36,954 nucleotides of DNA, taken from the IMG/VR virus record IMGVR_UViG_3300043313_000373, positions 1 to 36,954 of that record; one strand, given 5' to 3'. Below are positions 35,504 through 36,954 of this stretch, piece after piece. The first letter of the stretch is position 1; each line of letters opens with the position of its first letter. A program made the position numbers and the translations under genes. Below the pieces are notes generated by a model. It had not been told where the DNA came from and made no database searches. It was given only the letters and a program-made list of their open reading frames with translations. This DNA is from a virus.

Positions 35504-35862
35504 CCGAGCGCGTCCAGCAACGCCTCGCGCACCCTGTCCACAATCTCGTCCACAGTGACCTCTGCCGACTTGATCGCCGCTTCGATCGAGCCGAGCGGCA
35601 GCTCTTCATCTTCCCTGCGGTGGTGATACAGGAAATCGCTCACCATGTCGTCGACTGCGGAGCGCACGTGCGCGGCCCGGTCGGTCTCGGGGGTCGGGTC
35701 TTCGGCTGCGCGGCCCACGATGGCATCGGCCATGGCCTCACGGCACGCCGCGGGCGGAACCCGGAACATCGGCCCGCCGTAGTAGTCCTCCTCGGAGAGG
35801 ACGGCCAGGATGTGTGCGCGGAGCAGGTCACGGCTGACGGTGATCATGAGTGGCTTGGGCAT
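35500..35862 (-). CDS. Hypothetical helical protein, 120 aa
   Basis: From ATG 35862 (MPKPLMITVSRDLLRAHILA), mostly helices with several acidic clusters (RREDEELPLGSIEAAI, VTVDEIVDRVREALLD). Not recognised. Lies 1 nt after the lipoprotein gene. Confidence 0.65.
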   Translation of the reverse strand: MPKPLMITVSRDLLRAHILAVLSEEDYYGGPMFRVPPAACREAMADAIVGRAAEDPTPETDRAAHVRSAVDDMVSDFLYHHRREDEELPLGSIEAAIKSAEVTVDEIVDRVREALLDALG

Positions 35863-35863
35863 G

Positions 35864-36304
35864 TCAGGCTCCGCTCGTGACGTAGAGGATGACGATACGG
35901 CCGGTGCCGTCGAAGCGGCTAGCCACCTTGATCAGCTTGCCGTTGTCGTACACGTCGACCGACAGCAGATCCTCGCCCGGCCAGGTGACCGTGCCGCGCA
36001 GGCGCACCGGGTGGGGCAGGTCACCCCAGTACGTGAACGTCCCGCGCCACTCGCGCACGGCGCGGGTCACCTTGACCTGCGAGGGCTGCTTGGTGACCGG
36101 ATGACGCAGCAGCTCCCCGGTGACCGAGTCGGTCAGCTCCAGGTCGGCGGTGAACGTGACCACGGGGTGACCCTTCGGCACGGTGGTCACGATCTCGATG
36201 GTGTTCATGCGGCGCGGCGGGCCGGTGTCGGGCTTGCCCTCGGGCTTGGCGCAGCCGACAACGGCCAGGACCAGGCACAGCGCGATAACGTGACGGCGAT
36301 TCAT
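35864..36304 (-). CDS. Phage-encoded lipoprotein
   Basis: A 146-residue protein with a type II signal: MNRR, a hydrophobic stretch (VIALCLVLAVV) and lipobox VVGC with Cys18. The mature part is a beta-rich domain (IEIVTTVPKGHPVVTFTADL, RGTFTYWGDLPHPVRLRGTV). AGGAGG precedes ATG 36304. Predicted to sit on the outer face of the cytoplasmic membrane of the infected cell. Phage lipoproteins of this kind often block superinfection, but the role here is unknown. Confidence 0.75.
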   Translation of the reverse strand: MNRRHVIALCLVLAVVGCAKPEGKPDTGPPRRMNTIEIVTTVPKGHPVVTFTADLELTDSVTGELLRHPVTKQPSQVKVTRAVREWRGTFTYWGDLPHPVRLRGTVTWPGEDLLSVDVYDNGKLIKVASRFDGTGRIVILYVTSGA

Positions 36305-36323
36305 GTTGGCCTCCTAGGTTGAC

Positions 36324-36581
36324 CTACTCCGGATCGAGCGTTTCCACCCACTCGACGATCAGGTGCGTGGTATGCCCGGTCTCGCCCTTGTTTGCGATGA
36401 CCTTCGCGTTGTCTGGCGCGGCCTGCGCATCGAGCGTGCGCACAAGGTTGCGCAGGTGCCACGCTGTCATCCGGTCGGCGATGGGTGACCGAACCCACCC
36501 GTATTGCTTGCTCACCAGCTCGGGTTCCGCACCGTCCTTGAACGTGCGCACGTGCTCGGTTGTGATCCTGAGGTCGCTCAC
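36324..36581 (-). CDS. Hypothetical protein, 85 aa
   Basis: GTG 36581 overlaps the preceding stop (GTGA). The protein (MSDLRITTEHVRTFKDGAEP) is mixed alpha/beta with WHLRNLVRTLDAQAA and a final HTTHLIVEWVETLDPE. No family recognised; it is coupled to the Acb2-like gene. Confidence 0.65.
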   Translation of the reverse strand: MSDLRITTEHVRTFKDGAEPELVSKQYGWVRSPIADRMTAWHLRNLVRTLDAQAAPDNAKVIANKGETGHTTHLIVEWVETLDPE

Positions 36582-36793
36582 CGGTCGAGCGCCGCTCGCA
36601 CAAAGCAGTCCTTGGCTTCCAGCAGCTTGCGAAGCCCGGCGGTCAGCTCCGGGCCGTCGTCGAGCACGTCGAGCATGGCGTGAGCCAGGACGTGGACGGG
36701 CTGGCTGAACGGCTGCAGGCCCTTCGGCAGGTGGTCATACTCGAAGTACCGCATGATCGCCTGGGTGGCCGGGTGGCGACTAAGCATCTCCAT
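36578..36793 (-). CDS. Acb2/Tad1-hairpin-type (DUF7681) protein, possible cyclic-nucleotide sponge
   Basis: This 71-residue protein reads HPATQAIMRYFEYDHLP, then QPFSQPVHVLAHAMLDVL, then GPELTAGLRKLLEAKDCFVR. That order (HPAT, FxyxHLP, LQ, LA, ELT..LRKLLEAKD..VR) is the widespread phage family whose fold matches Acb2, an anti-CBASS protein that sequesters cyclic dinucleotides/trinucleotides, and the Tad1 hairpin. ATG 36793 has ACGGAG upstream; ATG 36808 has none. Whether this member binds nucleotides is untested. Confidence 0.68.
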   Translation of the reverse strand: MEMLSRHPATQAIMRYFEYDHLPKGLQPFSQPVHVLAHAMLDVLDDGPELTAGLRKLLEAKDCFVRAALDR

Positions 36794-36954
36794 CGGGACT
36801 CCGTTCATAGATGCCGGTCACGTTAAAAATGACGTCACGCGGGTGGCACGAGATGAACGCCTCGTCGAAGACCGCATACGTGGCACGGTGCCCGCGCATG
36901 CCGCTGACCTGCTGGTAGGCGTCCATCTCCTCGCGCCACCGTGCGTTGTACCCG
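36780..36954 (-). CDS. Hypothetical protein (5' part beyond window edge)
   Basis: An open frame enters at the window edge (ARWREEMDAYQQVSGMRGHR) and ends TAG 36782-36780, leaving 57 C-terminal residues with FDEAFISCHPRDVIFNVTG. It overlaps the Acb2-like start by 14 nt. Codon pattern and overlap suggest a real gene; not identified. Confidence 0.6.
   Translation of the reverse strand, partial: GYNARWREEMDAYQQVSGMRGHRATYAVFDEAFISCHPRDVIFNVTGIYERSPDGDA

Overview
The window is about 37 kb of tailed-phage DNA, with no bacterial housekeeping gene in it. High GC content, frequent GTG starts, GC-ending codons and the protein families point to a siphovirus-type phage (or an unexcised prophage of one) of a high-GC actinobacterium. 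Both ends cut through phage genes. No integrase, excisionase or portal-type immunity repressor is visible.

Layout. (1) 1-6273, minus strand: a tightly packed early operon whose genes mostly overlap by ATGA or GTGA. It encodes a RecE-like PD-(D/E)XK nuclease, a RecT annealing protein, a VRR-NUC nuclease, a SLOG/DUF2493 protein, several small membrane proteins and many short zinc-ribbon proteins. (2) 6399-9626: a regulatory hub. A single-domain GntR-type regulator (minus) faces a plus-strand set of genes (DUF932 protein, a 42-aa membrane protein, Cys-rich and hypothetical proteins). Three promoters carry a shared palindromic operator between -35 and -10, two of them apparently giving leaderless mRNAs, and a perfect hairpin closes almost every unit. 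(3) 9684-9897, minus: an initiator-like tRNA(CAU) and, beside it, what reads best as a circularly permuted tRNA-Arg(UCU) gene (3' half before 5' half). (4) 9924-32462, minus: the late operon read from right to left: small and large terminase, a 1,559-residue portal fused to five linker repeats, a NUDIX domain and an ADP-ribosyltransferase-like domain, prohead protease, HK97-type major capsid protein, head-tail connectors, tail tube, tail chaperones with a GGGAAAA slippery site, tape measure, minor tail proteins including a tandem duplicate pair, endolysin and holin-like proteins. (5) 32431-33887: HNH genes flanking about 440 bp of non-coding DNA rich in palindromes, repeats and a G-quadruplex motif, a candidate cos/pac and control region. 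(6) 33937-36954, minus: a zinc/HTH protein, micro-membrane and zinc-ribbon proteins, a lipoprotein and a probable Acb2-type nucleotide sponge.

How it works together: the GntR hub probably sets the early/other transcription state; RecE/RecT and VRR-NUC handle recombination; the late operon builds and packages the virion. The portal fusion would carry an NAD-using enzyme and a NUDIX enzyme in the particle. With the SLOG protein and the Acb2-like sponge this suggests, as inference only, that manipulation of NAD or signalling nucleotides is a theme of this phage.
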